Shown in pieces: positions 1 to 5,204 of a DNA stretch of 14,851 nt. Numbering within the stretch: the stretch's first letter is position 1; the number at the start of each line of letters is the position of its first letter. A program made the position numbers and the translations under genes. The notes beneath the pieces were generated by a model, which ran no database searches, was not told the DNA's origin, and saw nothing but the letters and a program-made list of their open reading frames with translations. The DNA is from JAYSFC01 sp041913505 (lineage in GTDB: Bacteria > Pseudomonadota > Gammaproteobacteria > Burkholderiales > Burkholderiaceae_C), in contig JAYSFC010000096.1 of NCBI GenBank assembly GCA_041913505.1, positions 1 through 14,851 of the forward strand, given 5' to 3'.

Positions 1-810
1 AAGGTGTGGCAGAAGATGAACGCCCACCGCTTCGACAACATCATGCTCAAGACCAAGACGGTGGGGGCCAAGGCCACGCCCGAGGGCATTGAGGTGACGT
101 TTGCGCCAGCAGAAGAGGGTGGCACTGCCCCTGCGCCACAGGTGTACGACTTGGTGTTGCAGGCCGTGGGCCGCACCCCCAACGGCAAGAAGATCGCCGC
201 CGACAAGGCCGGCGTGGCCGTGACGGACCGCGGCTTCATCAACGTCGACATCCAGATGCGCACCAACGTGCCGCACATCTTCGCCATTGGCGACATCGTG
301 GGCCAGCCCATGCTGGCGCACAAGGCGGTGCACGAGGCGCATGTGGCGGCCGAGGTGATTGCCGGCGAACTGCAGGGCAACAAGGAGCTGGCATCCAGCG
401 CCTTCAACGCCCGCGTGATTCCCAGCGTCGCCTACACCGACCCCGAGGTGGCCTGGGTGGGCCTCACCGAGGACCAGGCCAAGGCGCAGGGCATCAAGGT
501 CAAGAAGGGCCTGTTCCCCTGGACGGCATCGGGCCGCGCCATCGCCAATGGCCGCGACGAGGGCTATACCAAGCTGCTGTTCGACGATTCGCCTGAGGCG
601 CACGGCCACGGCCGCATCCTTGGCGGCGGCATCGTGGGCACGCACGCGGGCGACATGATTGGCGAGATCGCCCTGGCCATCGAGATGGGGGCCGATGCCG
701 TTGACATCGGCAAGACCATCCATCCCCATCCCACGCTGGGCGAGAGCATCGGCATGGCGGCGGAGATTGCCCACGGCAGTTGCACCGACGTGCCGCCGCA
801 GAAGAAGTGA
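1..810 (+). CDS. lpdA: Dihydrolipoamide dehydrogenase (E3), C-terminal part; 5' end outside the window
   Basis: This is the E3 flavoprotein of 2-oxoacid dehydrogenase complexes. It reoxidises dihydrolipoyl groups on E2 and passes electrons through FAD and a redox disulfide to NAD+ in the cytoplasm. Visible are the end of the NAD-binding domain, the second FAD-binding motif (GDIVGQPMLAHKA, from nt 289) and the C-terminal dimerisation domain. The latter ends in HPHPTLGE, where the His at nt 727-729 and the Glu at nt 742-744 form the catalytic base pair. The reading frame is open from base 1, so about 269 residues are present. The family is usually about 475 residues long, so roughly 200 N-terminal residues, including the first FAD motif and the CxxxxC disulfide, lie upstream. 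The tail SCTDVPPQKK resembles E3 of the 2-oxoglutarate dehydrogenase cluster in Comamonadaceae (from memory), but the partner genes are not in view. A terminator follows at 851-884. Confidence 0.95.
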   Translation, partial: KVWQKMNAHRFDNIMLKTKTVGAKATPEGIEVTFAPAEEGGTAPAPQVYDLVLQAVGRTPNGKKIAADKAGVAVTDRGFINVDIQMRTNVPHIFAIGDIVGQPMLAHKAVHEAHVAAEVIAGELQGNKELASSAFNARVIPSVAYTDPEVAWVGLTEDQAKAQGIKVKKGLFPWTASGRAIANGRDEGYTKLLFDDSPEAHGHGRILGGGIVGTHAGDMIGEIALAIEMGADAVDIGKTIHPHPTLGESIGMAAEIAHGSCTDVPPQKK

Positions 811-850
811 AATTGGCGTAACGCCCCGCTGCTACGCAATCCGTAGCTGG

Positions 851-884
851 CCGCGCAGATACCGCAAGGGCTGCGCGGTTTTTT
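851..884 (+). terminator. Rho-independent terminator after lpdA
   Basis: An 8-bp perfect stem, CCGCGCAG at 851-858 and CTGCGCGG at 871-878, has a 12-nt loop and is followed directly by six T (879-884). It lies 40 bp after the lpdA stop. A second small hairpin just before it, GCTACG at 831-836 with CGTAGC at 842-847, has no T-tract and may be a processing stem or part of the same structure. Confidence 0.85.
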
Positions 885-920
885 CATTCAAAATCTACAC
901 TTTTCCGCTTTCGCCCTTCC

Positions 921-1874
921 ATGCAAGCCCTGTTCGACGCCATTGCCGCGATGGCCCTGCCCACCGATGCCTGCCGCATCTTCCATGGTCGGGGCGGGCT
1001 GTATCCAGGGTGTGAGCAATGGACGCTCGACGCCTATCCGCCGGTCTTCGTGCTCACGAGCTTCGCTGCGGCCGGCGATGAGGATCTGGTCGCCATCGGC
1101 GCAGCGCTACATGCGCGCTGGGCGCAGATTGCGCCGGGCGAGCCGCTGAACTGGGTCTACCAGTGCCGGCACGAGGCCCTGCGCATCCAGGGCCGGGCCG
1201 ATACGCGCCTCATGGCCGGCGCCGTGCCCGACCCGCATGTGGTCTCCGAGAACGGCGCGCGCTTTCGTGTGAATGTGCTGCGGGGTCAGAACCACGGGCT
1301 CTTCCTTGACATGGCCGAGGGGCGGCGCTGGGTGCGCATGCAGGTGGCGCGTCGTGCTGCGCAGGACGGGCGCGGCCCCAAGGTGCTCAACCTGTTCGCC
1401 TACACCTGCGCGTTCTCGGTCGTGGCGTTGCAGGCTGGCGCGCGCCAGGTGGTGAACGTGGACATGAGCCAGGGCGCCATCGCCACGGGGCAGCAGAACC
1501 ACCAGCTCAACGGCCTCACGGCCGGAGCGAGCTTTCTGGCGCACGATATCTTCAGCTCCTGGGGCAAGATCACGCGCGGTGGGCCCTACGACCTCGTGAT
1601 CGTGGACCCACCGAGCTACCAGAAGGGCAGCTTCGTCGCAACCAAGGACTATGCCCGGCTGCTGCGCCGCCTGCCGGACTTGCTCATGCCGGGCGGCCAT
1701 GCGCTGCTGTGCTTGAATGCGCCAGAGCTGGACATGGCTTTCCTGCAGGAGCAGGCGCGGGAGATTGCCCCGGAGCTGGTGTTCGTGGAGCGGGTGCGGA
1801 ACCCGGACGCCTTCGCGGACGTGGATGCGCAGCGGGCGCTGAAGGTGCTTGTCTACGAGGCCCCGCCGCTGTGA
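921..1874 (+). CDS. Class I SAM-dependent methyltransferase, RlmI/RlmK-like, without PUA domain
   Basis: The protein has 317 residues and belongs to the group that includes the 23S rRNA m5C/m7G methyltransferases RlmI and RlmKL (COG1092-type). Visible motifs are the family lead-in NHGLFLDMAEGRRW (124-137), SAM motif I LNLFAYTCAFSV (156-167), an acidic residue after strand 2 (D181), a D in AHDIF (about 209) and the motif IV DPPSY (229-233). RlmI proper is near 396 residues and begins with a PUA RNA-binding domain. Here the first 110 residues do not look like PUA, so the substrate may differ; rRNA or tRNA is the likely class but is not shown. The ATG at 921 has no Shine-Dalgarno sequence. A -10-like TACACT at 896-901 would give a very short leader. 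The gene lies 110 bp after lpdA and 53 bp before the VIT gene, so co-transcription with the latter is possible. Confidence 0.85.
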   Translation: MQALFDAIAAMALPTDACRIFHGRGGLYPGCEQWTLDAYPPVFVLTSFAAAGDEDLVAIGAALHARWAQIAPGEPLNWVYQCRHEALRIQGRADTRLMAGAVPDPHVVSENGARFRVNVLRGQNHGLFLDMAEGRRWVRMQVARRAAQDGRGPKVLNLFAYTCAFSVVALQAGARQVVNVDMSQGAIATGQQNHQLNGLTAGASFLAHDIFSSWGKITRGGPYDLVIVDPPSYQKGSFVATKDYARLLRRLPDLLMPGGHALLCLNAPELDMAFLQEQAREIAPELVFVERVRNPDAFADVDAQRALKVLVYEAPPL

Positions 1875-1927
1875 AGCGGCGCAGGCCAGGATTTCAACCG
1901 CCAAAACCATCATGCAGGAGGGTACGC

Positions 1928-2617
1928 ATGCGACACACGGAACGACACAGAACTTCGCGCACGGGTTGGCTGCGCGCTGCGGTGCTGGGGGCCAACGATG
2001 GCATCGTCTCGACGGCCAGCCTGGTCTTGGGGGTGGCCGCTTCGGGTGCGGGCACGCGCGCCATGGTGGTGGCAGGCGTGGCGGGCCTGGTGGCGGGCGC
2101 GATGTCGATGGCGGCCGGGGAATACGTGTCCGTCAGCTCGCAGGCCGATACCGAGCGTGCCGATCTGGCCCGTGAGCGCAAGGAGCTCTCGGAGAACGTC
2201 TCGCAGGAGCATGCGGAGTTGGCGTCGATCTACGTGCAGCGTGGCCTCGATGAGGCGCTGGCTTCCGAGGTGGCCACCCAGCTTATGCGGCACGACGCGC
2301 TGGGCGCGCACGCGCGCGATGAACTCGGCATTTCCGATGCTCTGGCGGCGCGGCCCGTGCAGGCGGCTTTTGCCTCGGCGGGGGCTTTTGCCGTAGGCGC
2401 CCTGCTGCCGCTGGCCATGGTGCCGCTCTTTCCCGCGCCCTGGCGCATGTGGGGGCTGGGCGGCGGCTCGCTTGTCTTCCTGGGGCTGCTCGGTTACCTG
2501 GCGGCCCGCACAGGAGGCGCGCCAGCCCCGGCGTCGGCGGCCCGCGTCGTGTTCTGGGGGGCGCTGGCCATGGCTCTCACGGCCGCGATCGGCGCGCTGT
2601 TTGGCGTGAGCGCCTGA
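1928..2617 (+). CDS. VIT1/CCC1-family Fe2+/Mn2+ transporter
   Basis: This is a 229-residue inner-membrane protein of the vacuolar iron transporter family, which moves Fe2+ or Mn2+ out of the cytosol and protects against metal excess. The N-terminal half carries the signature GANDGIVSTASLVLG (21-35; D24 is the conserved membrane Asp) and a second helix with MSMAAGEYVSVSSQ (59-72; M59, M61 and E65 are the conserved metal-path residues). A hydrophilic acidic/basic stretch follows (about 73-143), corresponding to the cytosolic metal-binding hairpin. Three more hydrophobic helices end the protein (about 148-168, 176-193 and 206-226), giving the usual five. The ATG at 1928 is chosen because a perfect AGGAGG sits at 1916-1921 with 6-nt spacing. 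The frame is open further upstream, but only as overlap with the methyltransferase. The metal (Fe or Mn) cannot be told from sequence. Confidence 0.93.
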   Translation: MRHTERHRTSRTGWLRAAVLGANDGIVSTASLVLGVAASGAGTRAMVVAGVAGLVAGAMSMAAGEYVSVSSQADTERADLARERKELSENVSQEHAELASIYVQRGLDEALASEVATQLMRHDALGAHARDELGISDALAARPVQAAFASAGAFAVGALLPLAMVPLFPAPWRMWGLGGGSLVFLGLLGYLAARTGGAPAPASAARVVFWGALAMALTAAIGALFGVSA

Positions 2618-2652
2618 GCCTGCCCTGGCAAGAGGCGGCTAGAGGGCAGGCT
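2617..2652. terminator. Shared stem-loop between convergent genes
   Basis: A perfect 10-bp inverted repeat (AGCCTGCCCT at 2617-2626, AGGGCAGGCT at 2643-2652) encloses 16 nt. It overlaps the last base of the VIT stop codon and the whole stop codon of the convergent EVE gene. There is no U-tract on either side, so it may act as a mRNA 3'-end stabiliser or weak bidirectional terminator rather than a classical intrinsic terminator. Confidence 0.5.
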
Positions 2653-3136
2653 TCAGCAGCTGCTGCGTGATGTCCGCCCACTCCTGCGGCTCCACCGGCG
2701 TGATCGACAGCCGGTTGCCGCGCTGCAGCACCCGCATGCCGGCCAGCGCCGGGCGTGCCCGCAGCTGCGCCAGGCTGATGAGCGGCGTCTTGCGCAGCGC
2801 CTGCACGTCCAGCAGCAGCCAGCGTGGCTGATTGGGCGAAGACTTGGGATCGTAGTAGGGCGACGCTGGGTCGAACTGGGTCGGGTCCGGCCGCGTGCGC
2901 GATGCCACGCGCGCGATGCCGGCAATCCCTGGTTCAGGACAGCTTGAGTGGTAGAACAAGACGCCATCGCCCACCTGCATGGCGTCGCGCATGAAATTGC
3001 GCGCCTGGTAATTGCGCACGCCCGTCCAGGGCACGGTAGCGTCCGGGGCGGCGAGGGCGTCGTCGATGGAGCATTCGTCGGGCTCCGACTTCATGAGCCA
3101 GTACTGCGCGGTGCGCGGGGGCGGAGCTGGGGGCAT
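2639..3136 (-). CDS. EVE-domain protein
   Basis: This 165-residue protein is almost entirely one EVE domain (PUA/YTH-like fold; the human homologue is THYN1). EVE domains hold modified bases in an aromatic pocket. Family hallmarks seen are QYWLMKSEPDECSIDD (11-26), the WTGVRNYQARNFMR block (37-50), GDGVLFYHSSCPEPGIAGIARV (57-78), YYDPKSS (94-100) and the closing RVLQRGNRLSITPVEPQEW (135-153). This is the common stand-alone bacterial form, about 150 residues, with no attached nuclease, so a house-cleaning or RNA-linked role is more likely than defence. The specific function is unknown. The start at 3136 places MPPAPPP just ahead of the domain; no clear Shine-Dalgarno sequence is seen. It is the last gene of a minus-strand run and follows the DUF697-like gene by 28 bp. 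Confidence 0.9.
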   Translation of the reverse strand: MPPAPPPRTAQYWLMKSEPDECSIDDALAAPDATVPWTGVRNYQARNFMRDAMQVGDGVLFYHSSCPEPGIAGIARVASRTRPDPTQFDPASPYYDPKSSPNQPRWLLLDVQALRKTPLISLAQLRARPALAGMRVLQRGNRLSITPVEPQEWADITQQLLKPAL

Positions 3137-3164
3137 GGTCGTCTCAGGCAGAGGGCTGGAAGCG

Positions 3165-3674
3165 TCAGGATACGCGCTCTGGCAGGCGCAGGTGGGCTGC
3201 TTGCACCACACGCACGCAGTCGCGCAGATGCTGCTCGCCCAGGTAGCGCAGCGTGGCGTAGCCGAGCGCCGCCGAGGCGGCCTGCCCGGCGATGGGGACG
3301 TATTTGGCGGCCTGCTGCGCAGTCAGGCGCAGCCCGATGGCCTGCGATGCGCGCAGCACGAGCTCGCGTGTGATGAATTTGCCGATGAGCGTCGAGCCCA
3401 CGAGCGCCACGGCTTTTTGCACCTGGGCGCGCTGGCTGGGATCGAGCTGGTCGAGCTGCCCGGGGCTGAGGCCGAATTGCGCATTGATTTGCGGAATGAG
3501 GCGCGACAGCAGCGCCGCATCGACGGCCCAGTCGAGTCCGGGCAGCGGTACGGCGCTGGCCGCTGCTGCCACCAGCGCGCGGCGGTGCAGCAGGCGCTGC
3601 CCGCGCAGCACGGCTGCGAGCAGTTGGGGGTCGCCCGCGGCCAACTGGCGGGCGCTGCGCGCCTGGCCACCCAT
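3165..3674 (-). CDS. DUF697-like helical protein
   Basis: The product is a 169-residue, alanine- and leucine-rich protein with two moderately hydrophobic hairpins. The first includes ALVAAAASAVPLPGLDWAVD (about 38-57), followed by LIPQINAQFGLS. The second includes KYVPIAGQAASAALGYATLRYLGEQHLRDC (about 120-149). The pattern of a hydrophobic stretch, PxPGxD, a helix ending in a YG/FG-like turn, and later a GQAASAxxxY..LG block resembles DUF697 and EcsC-type membrane-associated proteins. That assignment comes from memory of the pattern and is only moderately sure; the molecular role is unknown. Its ATG follows the stop of the GlsB-like gene after a single base, so the two are almost certainly translated from one mRNA. 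No signal peptide is seen. Confidence 0.75.
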   Translation of the reverse strand: MGGQARSARQLAAGDPQLLAAVLRGQRLLHRRALVAAAASAVPLPGLDWAVDAALLSRLIPQINAQFGLSPGQLDQLDPSQRAQVQKAVALVGSTLIGKFITRELVLRASQAIGLRLTAQQAAKYVPIAGQAASAALGYATLRYLGEQHLRDCVRVVQAAHLRLPERVS

Positions 3675-3675
3675 G

Positions 3676-3933
3676 CTAGCTGCCGGCCTTGTTCCTGAAC
3701 AGGCCGTAGACCAGCAGGAGCACGATGGCGCCGACGACCGAGGCGATCCAGCCCGCCGTTTCACCTTGGCGGTACCAGCCCATGGCCACGCCTACGTAGC
3801 TCGCCAGGAACGAGCCTGCCACGCCCAGCAGCGAAGTCATGATGATGCCAAGCTTGTCATCGCCGGGCTTGAGGGCCCGCGCAATCAGGCCCACGACGAG
3901 GCCAACGAAAAGGGTACCCAGAAGGGACAGCAT
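3676..3933 (-). CDS. GlsB/YeaQ/YmgE-family small membrane protein
   Basis: An 85-residue integral membrane protein of the 'transglycosylase-associated' family (PF04226 type), found widely in bacteria and often tied to stress responses. The family name does not imply enzyme activity. Three hydrophobic segments are visible: LLGTLFVGLVVGLIARAL (about 3-20), the glycine-rich GIIMTSLLGVAGSFLASYVG (about 29-48) and WIASVVGAIVLLLVYGLF (about 62-79). Typical are the LIARALKPG motif after helix 1 and the GxxGS/F motif in helix 2. The ATG at 3933 is preferred over upstream starts because AGGAG (plus-strand CTCCT at 3943-3947) lies 9 nt ahead and the protein then begins directly with helix 1. It is the first gene of a probable three-gene minus-strand operon and diverges from the secreted-protein gene at 4120. 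Confidence 0.9.
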   Translation of the reverse strand: MLSLLGTLFVGLVVGLIARALKPGDDKLGIIMTSLLGVAGSFLASYVGVAMGWYRQGETAGWIASVVGAIVLLLVYGLFRNKAGS

Positions 3934-4005
3934 AGATGCAAACTCCTGAAGAAGGGCGTGGTAGGGAACGTCGGCGTACTGTAAGTCGCCACTGGGGCGG
4001 CCCCA

Positions 4006-4052
4006 TGTCGGACAGCGCCGCATGAAGGCCGCGCATGCGCCCTTGTCCGACA
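4006..4052. promoter_or_regulatory. Candidate operator: TGTCGGACA inverted repeat
   Basis: A perfect 9-bp inverted repeat, TGTCGGACA at 4006-4014 and TGTCCGACA at 4044-4052, has a 29-bp spacer containing the 10-bp palindrome GCGCATGCGC (4031-4040). It sits in the 186-bp gap between the divergent GlsB-like and secreted-protein genes. It could be a regulator site or simply an RNA stem; no known consensus is matched and no convincing -35/-10 pair was found beside it. Confidence 0.35.
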
Positions 4053-4119
4053 GCCGGGCCCGCTGCGCGGGCGTAGGCTGGAATACCGTTTTGTTTTGCA
4101 CAGAAAGAAAGGAAGCACC

Positions 4120-4485
4120 ATGAAGATGGCATCGATCCGCAGCGTAATGGCAGCCGCCCTGGTGGCCGTTGCCGTGCCCGGCGTCGCGCTGGCACAGTCG
4201 GAAATGAATGCGGAAAAGGAACTCGGCCGGGGCGCGGTGCCCGACACCACCCCCCAGCAGCGGTACAACTCCGCCATTCGCGAGGCCGGAGGCGGGATGA
4301 AGGTGGGAATGGCCGAGTGCAAGGCCCTGCCAGCCAGCGAGCGCAAGGGCTGCGAGCAGGAGGTGCGGGAGCGCTACAAGGCCGACATGGCCGCCGCCCG
4401 CGAGATGCTGCGCAATCCCGAGGCACGCCCAGTGAACGTGACGGGCGGGCCGATCCGCGCCCAGGAAACGATGATCAAGCCCTGA
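4120..4485 (+). CDS. Small exported protein with two cysteines, unknown function
   Basis: A 121-residue protein with a standard signal peptide: KMASIR n-region, hydrophobic SVMAAALVAVAVPGVALA core and an ALA|Q cleavage site near residue 27. The mature part is about 94 residues, charged and probably helical. Its one clear motif is AECKALPASERKGCEQEVRERY (about 66-87), two Cys 13 residues apart in a highly charged helix, which could form an intramolecular disulfide in the periplasm. Similar C...R..C...AR patterns occur in many small Burkholderiales periplasmic proteins (recollection), but I do not recognise a named family. The ATG at 4120 is chosen because AAAGGA lies 6 nt ahead; an earlier in-frame GTG/TTG-type start would spoil the signal peptide. 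It is monocistronic and converges on the NlpC/P60 gene. Confidence 0.8.
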   Translation: MKMASIRSVMAAALVAVAVPGVALAQSEMNAEKELGRGAVPDTTPQQRYNSAIREAGGGMKVGMAECKALPASERKGCEQEVRERYKADMAAAREMLRNPEARPVNVTGGPIRAQETMIKP

Positions 4486-4497
4486 GCCAGGGCCCTA

Positions 4498-4525
4498 GGC
4501 GCGGCCGCGCCCCGCCAAATGCGGG
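4498..4525. terminator. GC-rich palindromes between convergent genes
   Basis: The 41-bp gap between two convergent stop codons holds a perfect 14-bp palindrome (GGCGCGGCCGCGCC, 4498-4511). It runs into a second hairpin, CCCGC at 4511-4515 with GCGGG at 4521-4525. The two share base 4511, so they would be alternative or adjacent folds. No T-tract follows on either strand, so termination activity is only suggested by position. Confidence 0.4.
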
Positions 4526-4526
4526 A

Positions 4527-5087
4527 TTACTGCTGCGCCAGGGCTTCGGGGGTGACGCGACGGGCGCCGTCGAAGCGGCGCTGCCAATACGACTGGTGCA
4601 TGTCTTCCACCCGCACTTCGGAGCCGCTACGCGGCGAATGGATGAACTTGCCGTCCCCCACATAGATGCCCACGTGGCTGAAGGCACGGCGCATGGTGTT
4701 GAAGAACACCAGGTCGCCGGGCTGGAGGTCTTTCTTGTCGATGACTTCGGTGGCCGTGGCCTGCTGAGAGGCCTTGCGCGGGAGGATCAGGCCCACGGTC
4801 TGTTCGTACATGGCCCGAACGAAGCCGCTGCAATCGAACCCGGTTTCGGCGTTGTTGCCGCCGCGGCGGTAGGGCACACCCAGGAACCCCATGGCCGTTA
4901 CGACCAACTCCGAGGTGCGGCCAGCCACGTTGCTGCGCATCCCTTCGAGTTGGAGCAGAAGCGATTTTTCATTGAGAAAACGCGCCATGGTGTCGTCGCT
5001 GGGGGCTGCATCCGGCGCCGCATGGGCGGTGGCGCACGCCAGCAAAAGAAGGCATAACCATCTGGACATGGGGGGCGAGGGTAACAC
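4527..5087 (-). CDS. Exported NlpC/P60-family cell-wall peptidase
   Basis: Predicted periplasmic peptidoglycan endopeptidase (gamma-D-Glu-diaminoacid type) of 186 residues. A leader with SRWLCLLLLACATAHA is followed by about 40 linker residues and a C-terminal NlpC/P60 domain. Catalytic residues are Cys86 (FDCSGF), His138 (FSHVGIY) and the third polar residue His150 (FIHSP); LQPGDLVFF is the usual strand before the His. No SH3 or LysM domain is present, so this is the short NlpC/YafL-like form. The start is set at GTG 5087 because a perfect AGGAGG (plus-strand CCTCCT, 5095-5100) lies 7 nt ahead. The ATG at 5069, six codons later, has no ribosome site. LLAC at residues 15-18 is a passable lipobox, so lipoprotein processing at Cys18 competes with ordinary cleavage after AHA (21-23). 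Confidence 0.9.
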   Translation of the reverse strand: MLPSPPMSRWLCLLLLACATAHAAPDAAPSDDTMARFLNEKSLLLQLEGMRSNVAGRTSELVVTAMGFLGVPYRRGGNNAETGFDCSGFVRAMYEQTVGLILPRKASQQATATEVIDKKDLQPGDLVFFNTMRRAFSHVGIYVGDGKFIHSPRSGSEVRVEDMHQSYWQRRFDGARRVTPEALAQQ

Positions 5088-5094
5088 GGAAAGC

Positions 5095-5100
5095 CCTCCT
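5095..5100 (-). promoter_or_regulatory. Shine-Dalgarno site that sets the GTG start of the NlpC/P60 gene
   Basis: On the minus strand AGGAGG is followed by 7 nt and then GTG (5087-5085). The next in-frame ATG at 5069 would be 25 nt away, too far for this site. Confidence 0.7.
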
Positions 5101-5149
5101 GACAAGCGAAAAAGCGGGGCAAGTCTTTGATTTCGCACGGTTTTATCGT

Positions 5150-5177
5150 TTGTGAAATGTCATATGCGTGACATAAC
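5150..5177 (+). promoter_or_regulatory. Candidate promoter with operator-like inverted repeat
   Basis: TTGTGA (5150-5155) and CATAAC (5172-5177) with a 16-bp spacer form a plausible sigma70-type promoter; each hexamer matches 4 of 6 consensus bases. The perfect inverted repeat ATGTCA-TATGCG-TGACAT (5157-5174) fills the spacer and overlaps the -10, a classic repressor position. A third TGTCAT lies at 5184-5189, 26 bp from the first TGTCAT. It precedes the sugar dehydrogenase gene. The bases 5101-5160 are only 45% G+C. Confidence 0.4.
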
Positions 5178-5204
5178 GTGGACTGTCATGGGGCGTGAAA
5201 TCGT

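Noticed and set aside
2654..2667. CAGCAGCTGCTG palindrome near the end of the EVE gene
   Set aside because: Lies within codons for Gln/Leu near the C-terminus; explained by coding sequence.
2639..3136. EVE-domain gene as part of a modification-dependent defence system
   Set aside because: It is the stand-alone short form; no McrB-like, HNH or other nuclease gene is nearby.
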